Source: Micromonospora cathayae (lineage in GTDB: Bacteria; Actinomycetota; Actinomycetes; Mycobacteriales; Micromonosporaceae). From it: a stretch of 64,000 nucleotides of DNA. The notes under the pieces are model-generated. The model did not search any database. It was not told where the DNA came from and saw nothing but the letters and a program-made list of their open reading frames with translations. This document shows, piece after piece, positions 35,497 to 44,224 of the stretch; the stretch's first letter is position 1, and every line of letters starts with the position of its first letter. A program made the position numbers and the translations under genes. The stretch is from positions 5,175,001 to 5,239,000 of the forward strand of contig NZ_CP118615.1 of NCBI RefSeq assembly GCF_028993575.1, read 5' to 3'.

Positions 35497-36218
35497 GCGT
35501 CCAGGTGACCCTCGACCGGGTCGACAAGGCCTTCACCAACCGGCGGACCGGGGAACGGCAGCAGATCTTCCGCGACTTCTCGTTCACCCTCGCCCCGCAC
35601 GAACTCGTCGCCGTGGTCGGCTCCTCCGGCACCGGCAAGACCACCCTGATGCACCTGATGGCCGGCCTCGAACGGCCGGACGCCGGCCGGGTCGCCACCG
35701 GCGGCGGCGTCCAACCCCGCCTCGGCATGGTCTTCCAGCAGCCCCGGCTGCTGGACTGGACCTCGGTCGACACCAACGTCCGGCTCGCCGCCCGCGCGGC
35801 CGGCGTCGACCCCGCCGAGGTGCCCCGGATCCTCGCCGCGGTCGGCCTGACCGAGTACGCCCAGGCGTACCCGTCGGTGCTCTCCGGCGGGCAGCGGCAG
35901 CGGGTGGCGGTGGCCCGTGCGTTCGTCGTCCAGCCCGAGCTGGTCCTGCTGGACGAGCCGTTCAGCGCGCTCGACGAGCTGACCGCCCGCCGGCTGCGCC
36001 TGCTGCTCCAGGAACTGTGGCTACGCGAGCCGCGCACCGGGCTGCTGGTCACCCACAACGCCCTCGAGGCCGCGTTCCTCGCCGACCGGGTGCTGGTGCT
36101 CGGCGGCCGGCCGGCCGAGGTGGTGCGGGAGTACCGGATCGACCGGCCCCGCCCGCGTACCCCCGAGGACCCCGAACTGTTCGACATCCACCGCCAGATC
36201 GTGGCGGCCCTGGCATGA
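35493..36218 (+). CDS. ABC transporter ATP-binding protein (SsuB/TauB/NrtD type)
   Basis: ATPase subunit of 241 aa. Walker A GSSGTGKTT, Q-loop MVFQQPRLLDWTSV, signature [15 protein letters not shown], Walker B LVLLDEPFSALD and the switch His in LVTHNALEA are intact. Start and stop both overlap neighbours by 4 bp (permease and binding-protein genes), so the three subunits are translated together. Confidence 0.93.
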   Translation: MSVQVTLDRVDKAFTNRRTGERQQIFRDFSFTLAPHELVAVVGSSGTGKTTLMHLMAGLERPDAGRVATGGGVQPRLGMVFQQPRLLDWTSVDTNVRLAARAAGVDPAEVPRILAAVGLTEYAQAYPSVLSGGQRQRVAVARAFVVQPELVLLDEPFSALDELTARRLRLLLQELWLREPRTGLLVTHNALEAAFLADRVLVLGGRPAEVVREYRIDRPRPRTPEDPELFDIHRQIVAALA

Positions 36219-37258
36219 CCACCCGGAAGGAACCCCTCGTGTCCCCTCTCGACCGTCGATCGTTGCTCCGTACCGTCGGCCTGCTCGCCGGCGGGGCCGG
36301 CGCCACCGCGCTACTGGCCGCCTGCGGTCAGGACGAGCCCGCCACCGCCGGCAGCGGCGCCAGCCCGCTCCGCGCCAAGGTGCAGCCGCGCAGCCCCGGG
36401 ACAGCCGGCGCGATCCGGGACTCCGTGGTGGACGAGTTCGGACTGGAGGCCAAACACCGGCTCAGCCTGGACCGCAAGGCCGGCGGCGGCCCGGGTGCCG
36501 GGCAGGAACAGCTGCTCACCGGGGTGCTGGACATCTACGCGTTCGGCCCGCTCGGCGCGACCGAGGTCAACACCAGCGGCCACGACATCGTCATCGTCGG
36601 GCCGTCGCTGTGGAACCACGGCAACTGGATCGTCCCGGCGGACAGCCCGTACCAGACCGTCGCCGACCTGAAGGGCAAGAAGATCGGCGTCCAGCCGCCG
36701 TCCAGCGACACGTACCGGGCGGCGGCCCTGGCCTCGGCGGTCAACGGCATCGCCTTCGACAAGGAGTACCAGCTCTTCACCGGCCAACCGATCGCCAACC
36801 TGGCCCTCTACGAGCGCGGCGACCTGGACGCGATCATCGCGATCGAGCCGAACGCCACCCGGCTGGTCGCCAAGGGCAACCGGCAGCTCGCCTCGGTCAG
36901 CCAGCTCTGGCAGCAGGGCACCGGCGACACCAGCCCGCTGTTCCTCAACGGGGTCGCGGTCCGCCGGGACTGGCTGGCCGCGAACCGGGAGACCGCGAAG
37001 GCGTACGTGGACCTCACCGTCGAGGCCTGGCAGCTGATCAAGAAGGACCCGTCGCTGACCGCGAGGTACCACGCCGACTACGGCATCAAACCGGACGAGA
37101 AGAAGGCCATCGAGCTGCTGCCCGAGCGGCTCGTCCCGCTCTACGGCGACGTCTGGGACGACACCGTGTTCGCCAACATCGACAAGCAGATCGAGGTGGC
37201 GGTCGAGGCCGGCGTCCTGAAGAAGCGGGCCGACAAGCCGGTGTACGAGAAGCTCTGA
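36215..37258 (+). CDS. NMT1/SsuA-like solute-binding lipoprotein with Tat-type signal
   Basis: Receptor of the preceding ABC importer, 347 aa. DRRSLLRTVGLLAGG is a twin-arginine-type signal and LLAAC (Cys37) a lipobox. The mature domain has GVQPPSSDTYRAAALASAVN, ALYERGDLDAIIAIEPNATRLVAKG and a C-terminal ELLPERLVPLYGDVWD. The ligand is likely a small sulfonate, nitrile or pyrimidine-like compound, but it cannot be fixed. One base separates it from the MFS gene. Confidence 0.88.
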   Translation: MTTRKEPLVSPLDRRSLLRTVGLLAGGAGATALLAACGQDEPATAGSGASPLRAKVQPRSPGTAGAIRDSVVDEFGLEAKHRLSLDRKAGGGPGAGQEQLLTGVLDIYAFGPLGATEVNTSGHDIVIVGPSLWNHGNWIVPADSPYQTVADLKGKKIGVQPPSSDTYRAAALASAVNGIAFDKEYQLFTGQPIANLALYERGDLDAIIAIEPNATRLVAKGNRQLASVSQLWQQGTGDTSPLFLNGVAVRRDWLAANRETAKAYVDLTVEAWQLIKKDPSLTARYHADYGIKPDEKKAIELLPERLVPLYGDVWDDTVFANIDKQIEVAVEAGVLKKRADKPVYEKL

Positions 37259-37259
37259 C

Positions 37260-38735
37260 ATGTCGCTGCCCTGGCGCGCCCGCGCCGCCCTGCTGGTCTG
37301 CTGCGGGACCCTGTTCCTCGGCGTCCTGGACGGCACCGCGTTGAACCTGGCCCTCCCCTCCCTCCAGCGCGACCTGCGGTTGACCACCCCCGAGTTGCAG
37401 TGGGTGGCGACCAGCAACGCGCTGGTCCGGGCCAGTCTCACCCTGCTGTGCGGCGCGATCGCCGACCGGTACGGGCGGCGGCGGGTGTTCCGGCTCGGCC
37501 TGGCGGTCTTCGTCGTCGGTTCCCTGCTGTGCAGCGTGGCACCGGACGCCGGCTGGCTGATCGCCAGCCGCGGCCTGCAGGGCGCCGGGGGTGCGCTGAT
37601 GGCCCCACCGGCGCTGGCCCTGATCGCCAACCTGTTCCCCGACGCGCAGCGGCGGGGCCGGGCACTGGGCACCTGGAGCGCCACGGCCGGGGTCTCCGCC
37701 GCGTGCGGCCCGCTGGTCGGCGGGGTGCTGGTGCAGGCCGCCGGCTGGCGCAGCGTCTTCCTGGTCGGCGTGGGCGGGGCGGGGCTGCTGTACCTGGGCA
37801 CCCGGCTGCTGCCCGACGGTCGGGTGGACGGTCCGACGCGCCGCCTCGACGGGCTGGGCAACACCCTGGCCGCGCTGGTCCTGGTCGGCTTCACCTTCGC
37901 GCTGATCGACGGCCCGAGCCGGGGCTGGACCAGCGGGGCCGTGCTGACCGCGGTGGCGGTGGCCCTGGTCGCGGCGATCGGCTACGCGCCGGCCGCCCGG
38001 CGGCGACCCGACCCGGTGCTCGACCCGGCGCACCTGGCCGTCCCCGCGCTGCGCGGGGCGGTGCTCAGCGCGGTCGTGGCCTACCTCGCGCTGGCCGGCT
38101 TCACCTTCGTCAACACGTTCTACCTGCAACAGGTCCGTGGCTTCAGCCCGCTGGAGACCGGCGTGCTGACCCTGCCGACCACGGTGGGCACGCTGGTCCT
38201 GGCCAACGTGTCCGGCCGGATCGTCGGCCGGCGCGGAGGCCGGCTGCCCGCCACCGCCGGGCACCTGTGCTTCGTGGCGTCCATGGCGCTGCTCGCCGTG
38301 GTCGTCACCACCGACGCCTGGCTGCCGGTGCTGCTGGTCGGCTACCTGCTCCTCGGGGCGGGCATGGGCCTGGTGAACCCGCCGGCCACCAACACGGCGG
38401 TGAACAGCCTGCCCGGGGAGCGGGCCGGGGTGGCCAGCGCCATCACCAGCGCGTCCCGGCAGATCGGCACCAACCTCGGCGTCGCCGTCCTCGGCGCGGT
38501 CGTGGTGTCGGTGCTGGCGGCCACCGGCCAACCGACCGACGACATCGCCCGGGTCGCCGCCGAGTCCGGCGACGACTTCACCACCGCCCTACGCGTCGCC
38601 TACGGGCTGGTGGCGGCCACCGCCGTGGTCACCGCCTGGGCGACCTGGCGGCTGTTCCGCCCGCCACCGGCCCGGAAGGAGGTGGTGGCCGACGCCGACC
38701 TGGCCGCTCCATCCACCGCGACACCCGTCACATGA
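37260..38735 (+). CDS. MFS transporter, DHA2 (14-helix, EmrB/QacA-like) family
   Basis: A 491-aa drug:H+-antiporter-2 type protein. It shows LFLGVLDGTALNLALPSL (motif D1), GAIADRYGRRRVFRLGLAVF (motif A), RGLQGAGGALMAPPAL, and GVLVQAAGWRSVFLVGVG (motif C region). About 14 hydrophobic helices are seen. It starts directly after the binding-protein gene. An exporter inside an import operon suggests handling of the product or a toxic form of the substrate. Confidence 0.92.
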   Translation: MSLPWRARAALLVCCGTLFLGVLDGTALNLALPSLQRDLRLTTPELQWVATSNALVRASLTLLCGAIADRYGRRRVFRLGLAVFVVGSLLCSVAPDAGWLIASRGLQGAGGALMAPPALALIANLFPDAQRRGRALGTWSATAGVSAACGPLVGGVLVQAAGWRSVFLVGVGGAGLLYLGTRLLPDGRVDGPTRRLDGLGNTLAALVLVGFTFALIDGPSRGWTSGAVLTAVAVALVAAIGYAPAARRRPDPVLDPAHLAVPALRGAVLSAVVAYLALAGFTFVNTFYLQQVRGFSPLETGVLTLPTTVGTLVLANVSGRIVGRRGGRLPATAGHLCFVASMALLAVVVTTDAWLPVLLVGYLLLGAGMGLVNPPATNTAVNSLPGERAGVASAITSASRQIGTNLGVAVLGAVVVSVLAATGQPTDDIARVAAESGDDFTTALRVAYGLVAATAVVTAWATWRLFRPPPARKEVVADADLAAPSTATPVT

Positions 38736-38757
38736 CACCCACGAAAGGACCACCACG

Positions 38758-39660
38758 GTGGCACTCAAGAAGGTCAAGAGCGTCCGTACCGGCGCCATCT
38801 TCACACTCCCCTACCTGGTCGGACTCGAGCACGGGTACTTCGCCGAGGAGGGCATCGACCTGGAACTGGTCGCCCCCGGCTCGTACGACGCCGTGCTCAA
38901 GCCGATCGAGGAACACGAGCTGGTCAGCTCGTTCGGCGGCATCTCCAAGCCGTTCGAGAGCGGCGACGTCTCCCTCTACCGGGCCTGCGAGTGGGGCCAG
39001 ATCCGGCGCTCGGCCGACAGCACCCGGGGTGGGCAGATCATCGCCAAGCGGGCGGCGGTCGCCAGCCAGGCGATCTTCGTCCGGCCGGACTCCGGCATCC
39101 ACCACCCGCAGGGCCTGGCCGGGAAGACGGTCGGGGTGAACTTCCACCACGGCTCGCACTACCTGGCCATCCAGTCGCTGGAAGGGTTCCTGGAGCCCGA
39201 CGAGATCAAGGTGGTGCACGCCGGCGGCCCGGCCGAACGCTTCCGCAAGCTGCGCGAGGGCGAGATCGACGCGGTCGCGCTGATGGAGCCGTGGACCACC
39301 GCCGCCGAGAAGCTCGGCTACGTGCTGATCACCGAGGCGTTCTACGTCGGCTCGGAGATCGCCAGCGCCGACGTGGACCCGGAGACCTTCGCCGCGGTGG
39401 ACCGGGCGGTCCGCCGGGCGGTCAAGAAGATCAACGAGGACATCCGGCCGTACCTGCACCACTTCGTCGACGAGGTGCCCGCGGAACTGGTGAAGCTGAC
39501 CCCGGAGGACTTCCGGCTCGGCCGGCTGCGCTACGCCGACCCGGAGCCGTACCCGGAGGGCGAGTTCGAGCGGACCTACCGGTGGATGGTCAAGTGGGGC
39601 CTGATCTCGCCGGAGTCGACGTTCACCTCCATCGTGGACAACCGCGTCGTGTCGGTGTGA
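38758..39660 (+). CDS. Binding-protein-fold (NMT1/THI5-like) protein without signal peptide
   Basis: A 300-aa protein with an SBP type II fold (FTLPYLVGLEHGYFAEEGIDLELVAPGSY, GLAGKTVGVNFHHGSHYLAIQSLEGF, EGEIDAVALMEPWTTAAEKLGY). It has no signal peptide or lipobox, unlike the other SBP in this operon. Cytoplasmic proteins of this fold include enzymes such as THI5-type and sulfinate desulfinases, so a catalytic role on the imported compound is possible. Inferred start GTG 38758; AAAGGA precedes it. It is the last gene before a strong terminator. Confidence 0.75.
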   Translation: MALKKVKSVRTGAIFTLPYLVGLEHGYFAEEGIDLELVAPGSYDAVLKPIEEHELVSSFGGISKPFESGDVSLYRACEWGQIRRSADSTRGGQIIAKRAAVASQAIFVRPDSGIHHPQGLAGKTVGVNFHHGSHYLAIQSLEGFLEPDEIKVVHAGGPAERFRKLREGEIDAVALMEPWTTAAEKLGYVLITEAFYVGSEIASADVDPETFAAVDRAVRRAVKKINEDIRPYLHHFVDEVPAELVKLTPEDFRLGRLRYADPEPYPEGEFERTYRWMVKWGLISPESTFTSIVDNRVVSV

Positions 39661-39670
39661 CCCGGTGACG

Positions 39671-39706
39671 TCCCGCCGGCCGGGCAACGACGCCCGGCCG
39701 GCGGGA
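39671..39706 (+). terminator. Strong rho-independent-like hairpin
   Basis: A perfect 15-bp stem (39671-39685 with 39692-39706) and a 6-nt loop end the ABC operon and isolate the following five-gene unit. Confidence 0.8.
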
Positions 39707-39792
39707 TGTCGGATAACCGACTGATCCTCACGAGTCCGCACGGGGCTGGCGGATCCTGTGGCGACCACCGATCGCCGACGGACGTTGCGAGG

Positions 39793-40146
39793 ATGCCCAT
39801 GGTTGTCGTCATCGCCGGAACCACCGCCCGGGGCGGGCAGCTCCTGGTCGACGTGGAGGCCGTCGCGGCTGACGACCCGTACGCCGACGTCGAGGTGCGC
39901 GGCGAACGGTTGGACCGGTTGAGGACCGTCGGCGCGGACCTGGTCGGCGACGGGCTCGACCTGGTGAAGGAGTGCGCGCAGCGGGTCTCCGGCATGATCG
40001 CCACGATGACCGACGACATCGAACCGGACGAGCTGGAGGTCCAGGTGGCCGTCAAGCTCGACTACTCGCTCGGCGCGGTGCTCGTCGGCAAGGGCACCGC
40101 CGGCGCCCAGCTCCAGGTGACGATGCGGTGGAACCGCGACCGGTGA
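39793..40146 (+). CDS. Trypco1-like (trypsin-co-occurring domain 1) protein
   Basis: A 117-aa protein. The pattern is ~25 residues of strand with a central VLVDVEAV-like stretch (here QLLVDVEAVAAD), a helical middle (GERLDRLRTVGADLVGDGLDLVKECAQRVSG) and LEVQVAVKLDYSLGAVLVGKGTAGAQLQVTMRW. That ending is characteristic of the small CU044_2847/Trypco1 domain found next to trypsin-like, CHAT and other effector genes. It is predicted to be a recruitment or sensor element, not an enzyme. ATG 39793 (or 39799, with GAGGA six bases upstream); the stop overlaps the ATPase start as GTGA. Confidence 0.7.
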   Translation: MPMVVVIAGTTARGGQLLVDVEAVAADDPYADVEVRGERLDRLRTVGADLVGDGLDLVKECAQRVSGMIATMTDDIEPDELEVQVAVKLDYSLGAVLVGKGTAGAQLQVTMRWNRDR

Positions 40147-41117
40147 GGAGCTTCCCCCCGCCCCTGGCTGGACAAGCTCCGACGCCGAGGATCCTGCCGT
40201 ACTCGCTGGTCGTGGGGCAGGAGGCGCTGAAACTCGCCCTCGAGGTCTCCTATGTCGCGCCCCAGGTCGGCGGGGTGCTGGCCAGCGGGGAACGCGGCAC
40301 CGCCAAGTCCACCGTCGTACGGTCGTTCGCGATGATGATGTCCGGCCGGCTCCCGGTGACCCTGCCGATCAACACGACCGACGACCGGCTGCTCGGCGGC
40401 TGGCAGATCGACGCGCTGATGCGGGCCGAGGCGAAACCGTATCCGGGGCTGTTGGAGCAGGCGAGCGCACAGGCCGGCGGGATGCTCTACGTCGACGAGG
40501 TCAACCTGCTCGACGACCATCTGGTGAACCTGATCCTCGACGTCTCCTCCACCGGGGTCCTCACCGTGCAGCGGGAGGGCCTCGACGTGCAGAAGGAGGT
40601 GCGGTTCCAGCTCGTCGGCACGATGAACCCCGAAGAGGGCGGCCTGCGACCGCAACTGCTCGACCGGTTCGGCCTGATGGTCACCGTGCCGGGCGACCCC
40701 ACCCCGGACGTCCGCCGCCGGGTCCTGGAGACGGTGCTGCGCTTCGAGGACGAGACCGAACGAGGGATATCGACCTGGTTGGACGCCGCCCGCGCCACCG
40801 ACGAGCGCCGCCGCGACGAGCTGACGGAGGCACGCCAACGGTTCCACGACGTGGGGTTGGCAATGGACCTGGTCAAGCTCTGCGCCCGGCTGGCCGGGGC
40901 GCTGCGGGTGGTGGGCCACCGTGGTGAGCTGGTACTCGCCAAGGCAGCCGGGGGCCTCGCCGCGATCCGGCAGCTCGCCGAGGTCAGTGTGGCGGAGATC
41001 CGAGACCTGGCGCCGATGGCGTTCGCGCACCGCCGCCCGACACGGGACGGTCTGCACGACGGCCGGTGGACGGAGGAGGACGAGCACCTCCTCGCCGACC
41101 TGATCGGGAAGGGTTGA
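40143..41117 (+). CDS. BchI/MoxR-like AAA+ ATPase
   Basis: A 324-aa ATPase similar to magnesium chelatase subunit I. Walker A SGERGTAKST (Lys55), Walker B MLYVDEVNLL (Asp118-Glu119), sensor-1 LVGTMNPEEG, and an arginine-finger region QLLDRFGLMVTV are visible. A C-terminal lid helical domain follows (SVAEIRDLAPMAFAHRR). BchI proteins form rings that drive a ChlD/VWA partner, here the next gene. In this operon the target is unlikely to be protoporphyrin: no ChlH gene is present. Confidence 0.9.
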   Translation: MRSFPPPLAGQAPTPRILPYSLVVGQEALKLALEVSYVAPQVGGVLASGERGTAKSTVVRSFAMMMSGRLPVTLPINTTDDRLLGGWQIDALMRAEAKPYPGLLEQASAQAGGMLYVDEVNLLDDHLVNLILDVSSTGVLTVQREGLDVQKEVRFQLVGTMNPEEGGLRPQLLDRFGLMVTVPGDPTPDVRRRVLETVLRFEDETERGISTWLDAARATDERRRDELTEARQRFHDVGLAMDLVKLCARLAGALRVVGHRGELVLAKAAGGLAAIRQLAEVSVAEIRDLAPMAFAHRRPTRDGLHDGRWTEEDEHLLADLIGKG

Positions 41118-41120
41118 CCC

Positions 41121-42920
41121 GTGTCAGCCGGGCCGGCGGACCGACTCATGCACGCGGTGTCCTGTCTGGCGGCCGAACCCCGGATAGCCGGGTTGCTCCT
41201 GTTCGACCTGGACTCGGACTCGCTGCTGACGCTGGGTCGGTGGTTCGCCCGGCGAGTCACCACGCCTGGCCAGGAGCCGGGCGTGGCCCGAACCCTGTTC
41301 GTCCTGTCCCCACATCTGACCGAGGAACAGCTCTGGGCCACCGCCCGGCTGCGTCCGGGCGACGGCGGCCTCCGCGTGGTGACGGAGGTGAGCCCACTGG
41401 TGGATGCCGATCCTTCCCGGCCCCCACCGGTCGTGGTCGTGCCCGATCTCGCCCAGCTCGCTCCGTCCGCCGCCCGCGCCATGGCGGTACTGGTCGGCGC
41501 GGACGTCTCCCACCTGGAACGGACCGGCGTGTCCCTCTCCTGGCGCCCGCGTGCCACCTGGCTCGTCCAGTGCCCACGCGCGAGCCTCCGGCGGGTCTCC
41601 CGGCACCTGCTCGACCGGCTACAGCTACGGGTGGAAACCGCCGGCCTCCGGGTGGTCGAGTCAGGTGACGGGGCGCTCACGGATCCCGGTCAGCCCACCG
41701 GCGGGCCGACCCTGACGTTGCCCTCGACGGCACCGCCGGTCAACCCGATGGATCGGCCACCGCGCCTGACCGCCGAGGCGGTCGACCGGGTGCTGCACCG
41801 GTGCCCGGCGACGGGAGGATCCCGACGGGACCTCGCGCTCGCCCACGCGGCTCGAGGGCTGGCCGTGTTGCACGGCGAGGAGGAGGTCACGGCCGCCACC
41901 GTGGACAGCGCCGCCGACCTCTTCATCGGGCCGAGCGGCCGGACGGCCCGCTTCGCGCCGGCCGCCGACCGTCCGCTCCCCGTCGAGCCGGTCGACGACG
42001 CGCGGCCGTCACCGCCGGACCCGGTCACCGGGGTCGTGGTCAGCGACAGCGAGGATCTGGACACCCGGGACGTCCCGGCCACCGCGCACGCCGCCCCGCT
42101 CCATCCGGAGGACACCCGCGACAGCAGCGCGGATCCCGGCCCGGAGCACCAGCCGTGGCGACGCCCGCTGCGCGGGTCACCGTCCGGACGATCGACCCGC
42201 ACCGAGCCGGCGCGGACCGACCTGACCGACGTGGCCGTGACCCCCACCCTGTTGGAGGCAGCCCGTTTCCAGCGGGTCCGCCCGCCCGCACCGACCCGGG
42301 ACCGACTCGTCGTCGCCCCCACGGACCTGCGGGTCCACGCCCGCCCACCGGCCCCCGGGCGACGTCTGGTGCTGGTGCTCGACCACTCCTGCCACCGGTC
42401 CTGGAACTGGCATGCCGTCCTGGCGCCCTATCTCCGCTGGGCGTACGTGCGGCGGGCCGGGGTGTGCGTGATCGAGCTCGGCGGCCGCGACGCCCGCGAC
42501 GAGCTGCGGGCACAGTCCTACACCGCGCGCAGCCTGCTCGATCCCCGCCTGCCCGACTCGTTGCGACGGCCGGCGGGGATGGCGACCCCGCTCGCCCACG
42601 CCCTCACCCTCGCCGCTGCGGCACTGCACGCCGGAGCGGCCCGGGGCGGCGACGAGGCATGGCTCGTCGTGGTCACCGACGGCCGGGGCAACGTGCCGCT
42701 GGCAGCCAGCGTCAGCGGCGTCGTCACCGGACCGGTCGCGACGGCGGGACTGTCGGACGCGCTGACCGTCGCGGCCGAGATCCGCCGCCGCGCCCGGGCT
42801 GACGTGGTCGTCGCCTGTCCCGGCGGTCGGCCCGGCCGGCACCTGGCCAGCGCGCTGGCGGACGCCCTCGGCGGGCGCCTCGTCGTCGGCGAACCGGTCG
42901 GACCGGGCGTGCCGCCGTGA
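41121..42920 (+). CDS. ChlD-like protein: inactive AAA-type N-terminus plus von Willebrand A domain
   Basis: A 599-aa protein. Residues ~1-290 look like a degraded ChlD AAA+ module (DLDSDSLLTLGRWFARR, VVVPDLAQLAPSAARAM, LTAEAVDRVLHRC) with no Walker A. A long Pro/Ser/Thr/Asp-rich linker (~300-400) follows. Residues ~410-590 form a VWA domain whose MIDAS is altered: Asp421-x-Ser423-x-His425 (DHSCH instead of DxSxS), with Asp520 in VVVTDGRG. It is the partner of the BchI-like ATPase 3 bp upstream and overlaps the CHAT gene by GTGA. Confidence 0.85.
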   Translation: MSAGPADRLMHAVSCLAAEPRIAGLLLFDLDSDSLLTLGRWFARRVTTPGQEPGVARTLFVLSPHLTEEQLWATARLRPGDGGLRVVTEVSPLVDADPSRPPPVVVVPDLAQLAPSAARAMAVLVGADVSHLERTGVSLSWRPRATWLVQCPRASLRRVSRHLLDRLQLRVETAGLRVVESGDGALTDPGQPTGGPTLTLPSTAPPVNPMDRPPRLTAEAVDRVLHRCPATGGSRRDLALAHAARGLAVLHGEEEVTAATVDSAADLFIGPSGRTARFAPAADRPLPVEPVDDARPSPPDPVTGVVVSDSEDLDTRDVPATAHAAPLHPEDTRDSSADPGPEHQPWRRPLRGSPSGRSTRTEPARTDLTDVAVTPTLLEAARFQRVRPPAPTRDRLVVAPTDLRVHARPPAPGRRLVLVLDHSCHRSWNWHAVLAPYLRWAYVRRAGVCVIELGGRDARDELRAQSYTARSLLDPRLPDSLRRPAGMATPLAHALTLAAAALHAGAARGGDEAWLVVVTDGRGNVPLAASVSGVVTGPVATAGLSDALTVAAEIRRRARADVVVACPGGRPGRHLASALADALGGRLVVGEPVGPGVPP

Positions 42921-44224
42921 CCCCGGGCGAGAGCCTGGAGGGTGTGCTGCTGCCGGCGGGCACCGTCGCCGAGGTCGATCCGGCCGCCGAACCGCCCGGT
43001 ACGGTCGCGGTCAGCCTCCCGGAGTTACCGGGGGACATCGAGGTCAGCGAGGCGGTCGAGACCGAGCCGGTCGACGTGCCCCTGACAGCCCGGCTGGAGC
43101 CCGGCGTCGCGGTGCTGCGGGTCTACCGGGACGCGCTCGGGGACCGCTTCAAGGTCGCCGGGGACTGTCCGGAACTGCCGCTGCCGGACACGGTCTCCGC
43201 TCGGCAGGGCCGCCCGGACGTCGGACTCGGCGCTCTGGTGGTCGGCGGGACAGGTGAGCATCCGGTCGACGTCTGCGCCCGCCTGCACACCTGGTCGGAG
43301 TCGAAGACCGAGCTGGTGGCCTGGGTCAACCGGCTGCGGCTCCGGTTCGGCGACTCCTTCCGGCTGGTCATCGCCGACCAGACCGGGTGGGAGATCCCGT
43401 GGGAGTTGCTGCGACTGCCCCCGGACCGCACCGGCGAGCTACCGGCCGGCTGGCTGGGCGGGATCGTGCCGGTCTCGCGCCGGCTGACCGTCGAGCCGGA
43501 CGCGCCGGACAAGCACACCCACGGGGCGCACACGTGCGCCGGTGAGACGGTCGCGTTCGTCGACACCGACATGACGGCCGACGGCGAGGCGCTCGCGCGG
43601 TACGGCGCCCACCAACTGCCGGACATCCACGACCTGCTCGACATCCTGGAGGACGGCTCCCGGCAGTTCGGCCTCATCTATCTCGGCTGCCACGGCGACT
43701 TCGACCCGGCTTCGGGCACCGCGTTCCGGCTCGCCGGCCGGCCGCACTCCGACAACGGCCTGGTGCGTACCGGAGTGAGCGTGTTCGAGCTACGACGCAG
43801 CACCCTCGCGGCGGTGGCCAGTGGCCGGCCACTGGTCATTCTCAACGCCTGCCACTCGGCCCGCAGCGTGCTGGACGAGCGCAACAACGACGGCACGTCG
43901 CACGGGTTCGTCCGGGTCTTCCTCGAGGCCGGCGCGGCGGGCGTCGTCGGCACGGTGGGAATGGTGGGACTGCACGACGCCCGCCGGGTCGCCGAGGACC
44001 TGCTCCGCCGCCTCGAGCAACCCGGGGCGTCGATCGCGACGGCCCTACGGGACGTGCGGGCGGTGCTGGCCGCACGGGAGGACGCGCTCTCCCACAGGCA
44101 GCGACGCACCGACGCGGGCCGCGACACCGTGCTGAGCTTCCTCTACGGCTTCATGTACGTCTACTTCGGTCATCCCGACACCGACGTCCGGCTGTCGACC
44201 GTCGAGCCGGCCGGTCCCGGATGA
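42917..44224 (+). CDS. CHAT-domain caspase-like protease
   Basis: A 435-aa protein. An N-terminal region of ~200 residues with beta-rich sequence precedes a CHAT peptidase. The catalytic dyad is readable: His259 in LIYLGCHGDF and Cys312 in VILNACHSARS, with the typical AGVVGTVGMVG strand after it. CHAT proteases are caspase/separase relatives that cut target proteins or activate pore-forming partners in bacterial immunity. The first ~200 residues contain WEIPWELLRLP and look like a ligand or adaptor fold I cannot name. It overlaps the next gene by ATGA. Confidence 0.88.
   Translation: MTPGESLEGVLLPAGTVAEVDPAAEPPGTVAVSLPELPGDIEVSEAVETEPVDVPLTARLEPGVAVLRVYRDALGDRFKVAGDCPELPLPDTVSARQGRPDVGLGALVVGGTGEHPVDVCARLHTWSESKTELVAWVNRLRLRFGDSFRLVIADQTGWEIPWELLRLPPDRTGELPAGWLGGIVPVSRRLTVEPDAPDKHTHGAHTCAGETVAFVDTDMTADGEALARYGAHQLPDIHDLLDILEDGSRQFGLIYLGCHGDFDPASGTAFRLAGRPHSDNGLVRTGVSVFELRRSTLAAVASGRPLVILNACHSARSVLDERNNDGTSHGFVRVFLEAGAAGVVGTVGMVGLHDARRVAEDLLRRLEQPGASIATALRDVRAVLAAREDALSHRQRRTDAGRDTVLSFLYGFMYVYFGHPDTDVRLSTVEPAGPG

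Noticed and set aside
38758..39660. A second ordinary ABC receptor
   Set aside because: No signal peptide or lipobox can be made from any upstream start; a cytoplasmic role is more likely, as listed in findings.
40143..42920. BchI/ChlD genes as magnesium chelatase for chlorophyll or cobaltochelatase for B12
   Set aside because: No ChlH/CobN subunit, Walker A missing in the D-like protein, and the genes are fused into a CHAT cassette by overlaps.
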